Source: Acanthaster planci (taxonomy: Eukaryota > Echinodermata > Asteroidea > Valvatida > Acanthasteridae). From it: 64,000 nt of DNA. The DNA lies in contig NW_019091562.1 of assembly GCF_001949145.1 (NCBI RefSeq), positions 236,708 to 300,707 on the forward strand, in the 5' to 3' direction. Every line of letters begins with the position of its first letter. Position 1 is the first letter of the stretch. The translations under genes and the position numbers were made by a program. Below the pieces are notes generated by a model that was given only the letters and a program-made list of their open reading frames with translations, was not told the DNA's origin and did not search any database. This document shows positions 63,507 to 64,000 of this stretch, one piece after another.

Positions 63507-64000
63507 GTGAGTGTGACAAACAAGGGACAGTTTCATTTGTATTTCACATAGCTAAAAAACCCTGGACACAAAAATGCAAGAGACTTGTAATATCGGGGAG
63601 CATTCATGGAGCTTCACATTTACAAGATAAAGGAAATTAATACACTTTGCAAACTGAGCTGAGCACCGGTCATAGCAGTTGTATGTAACATATGTTGACT
63701 GGTAACCCAATATAATTTGGCTTTAGAAAATCTTGGCAAATCTAGGCTGTTTGTAAATAGCATGTGTGACAGTGTGTAGTGTACATTGGTATCAATAGGT
63801 GGGGCATTTGGGAGTACTTTTAAAGATTCTCATCCCAGCCCCGGTTCAGAAATAATCCTTGTCAGTTATACAGCAATGCAAATACATTTCTGAAAATCAA
63901 ATTGTAACCGGACAGACCTGAAAAAAGTTCTTTATTTGCTGATCCAATAATACTTTTTCAATTTTTTTTTTCTATTTATTAACCCTCCTATGGTTTTACA
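63507..64000 (+). other. PSMB5 intron 2 (incomplete)
   Basis: Non-coding sequence after the exon 2 donor; the next exon is outside the window. Nothing else seen. Confidence 0.7.

Noticed and set aside
1-64000. CRISPR arrays, bacterial operons, prophage or rRNA genes
   Set aside because: No direct-repeat/spacer arrays, no ribosome-binding-site-led gene strings, and no rRNA motifs; the gene structure is eukaryotic throughout.

Overview
This is an animal genome scaffold. Protein-coding genes are split by GT-AG introns, intergenic space is long and AT-rich, and there are many short foldback and terminal-inverted-repeat elements and two runs of N (10489-11105 and 45121-45162). Nothing bacterial or plasmid-like is present. 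The protein families and the mass of TACATG-type repeats fit a marine invertebrate, possibly an echinoderm, but that assignment is an impression and cannot be proven here. 

Layout. (1) At 4633-5905 (- strand) there are three consecutive exons of a cytochrome P450 of the CYP3 type; its first exon and everything after helix B were not found. (2) From 5906 to 31678 there is almost no coding sequence. This stretch has several inverted-repeat elements, a frameshifted Myb/SANT-like DNA-binding fragment (13313-13593), a 17-kb field of palindromic TACATGTA repeats, and a TTAA-flanked piggyBac-like insertion (18004-18583) whose empty site is visible in a second copy of the host repeat at 38.5 kb. (3) At 31799-35278 (+) lies a two-exon gene for a 1036-residue C2H2 zinc-finger protein with a phosphorylation-dependent sumoylation motif, followed by a probable 3.9-kb 3' UTR. 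(4) After another gene-poor stretch come three conserved genes in 16 kb: UBE2V (Mms2/Uev1, - strand, four exons, 47855-53921), a NIPSNAP3-like gene (- strand, six exons, complete, 56385-60926) and the 5' part of PSMB5 (+ strand, exons 1-2, 61174-63506, continuing past the window end). 

How they relate. NIPSNAP and PSMB5 are head-to-head with only 247 bp between start codons, so they probably share a bidirectional promoter. UBE2V (K63-linked ubiquitin chains), PSMB5 (chymotrypsin-like proteasome site) and NIPSNAP (a mitochondrial family with members linked to mitophagy) all belong broadly to protein and organelle quality control, but the sequence alone does not show coordinated function. 

I did not find an unmistakable new biological system. 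The most unusual signals are the TTAA element with its paralogous empty site, the foldback families in introns, a 79-nt miRNA-like hairpin at 14912-14990, five AGAGGGCGC (CTCF-core-like) sites that include two in promoters, and an exon 1 of NIPSNAP that is itself a perfect stem-loop.
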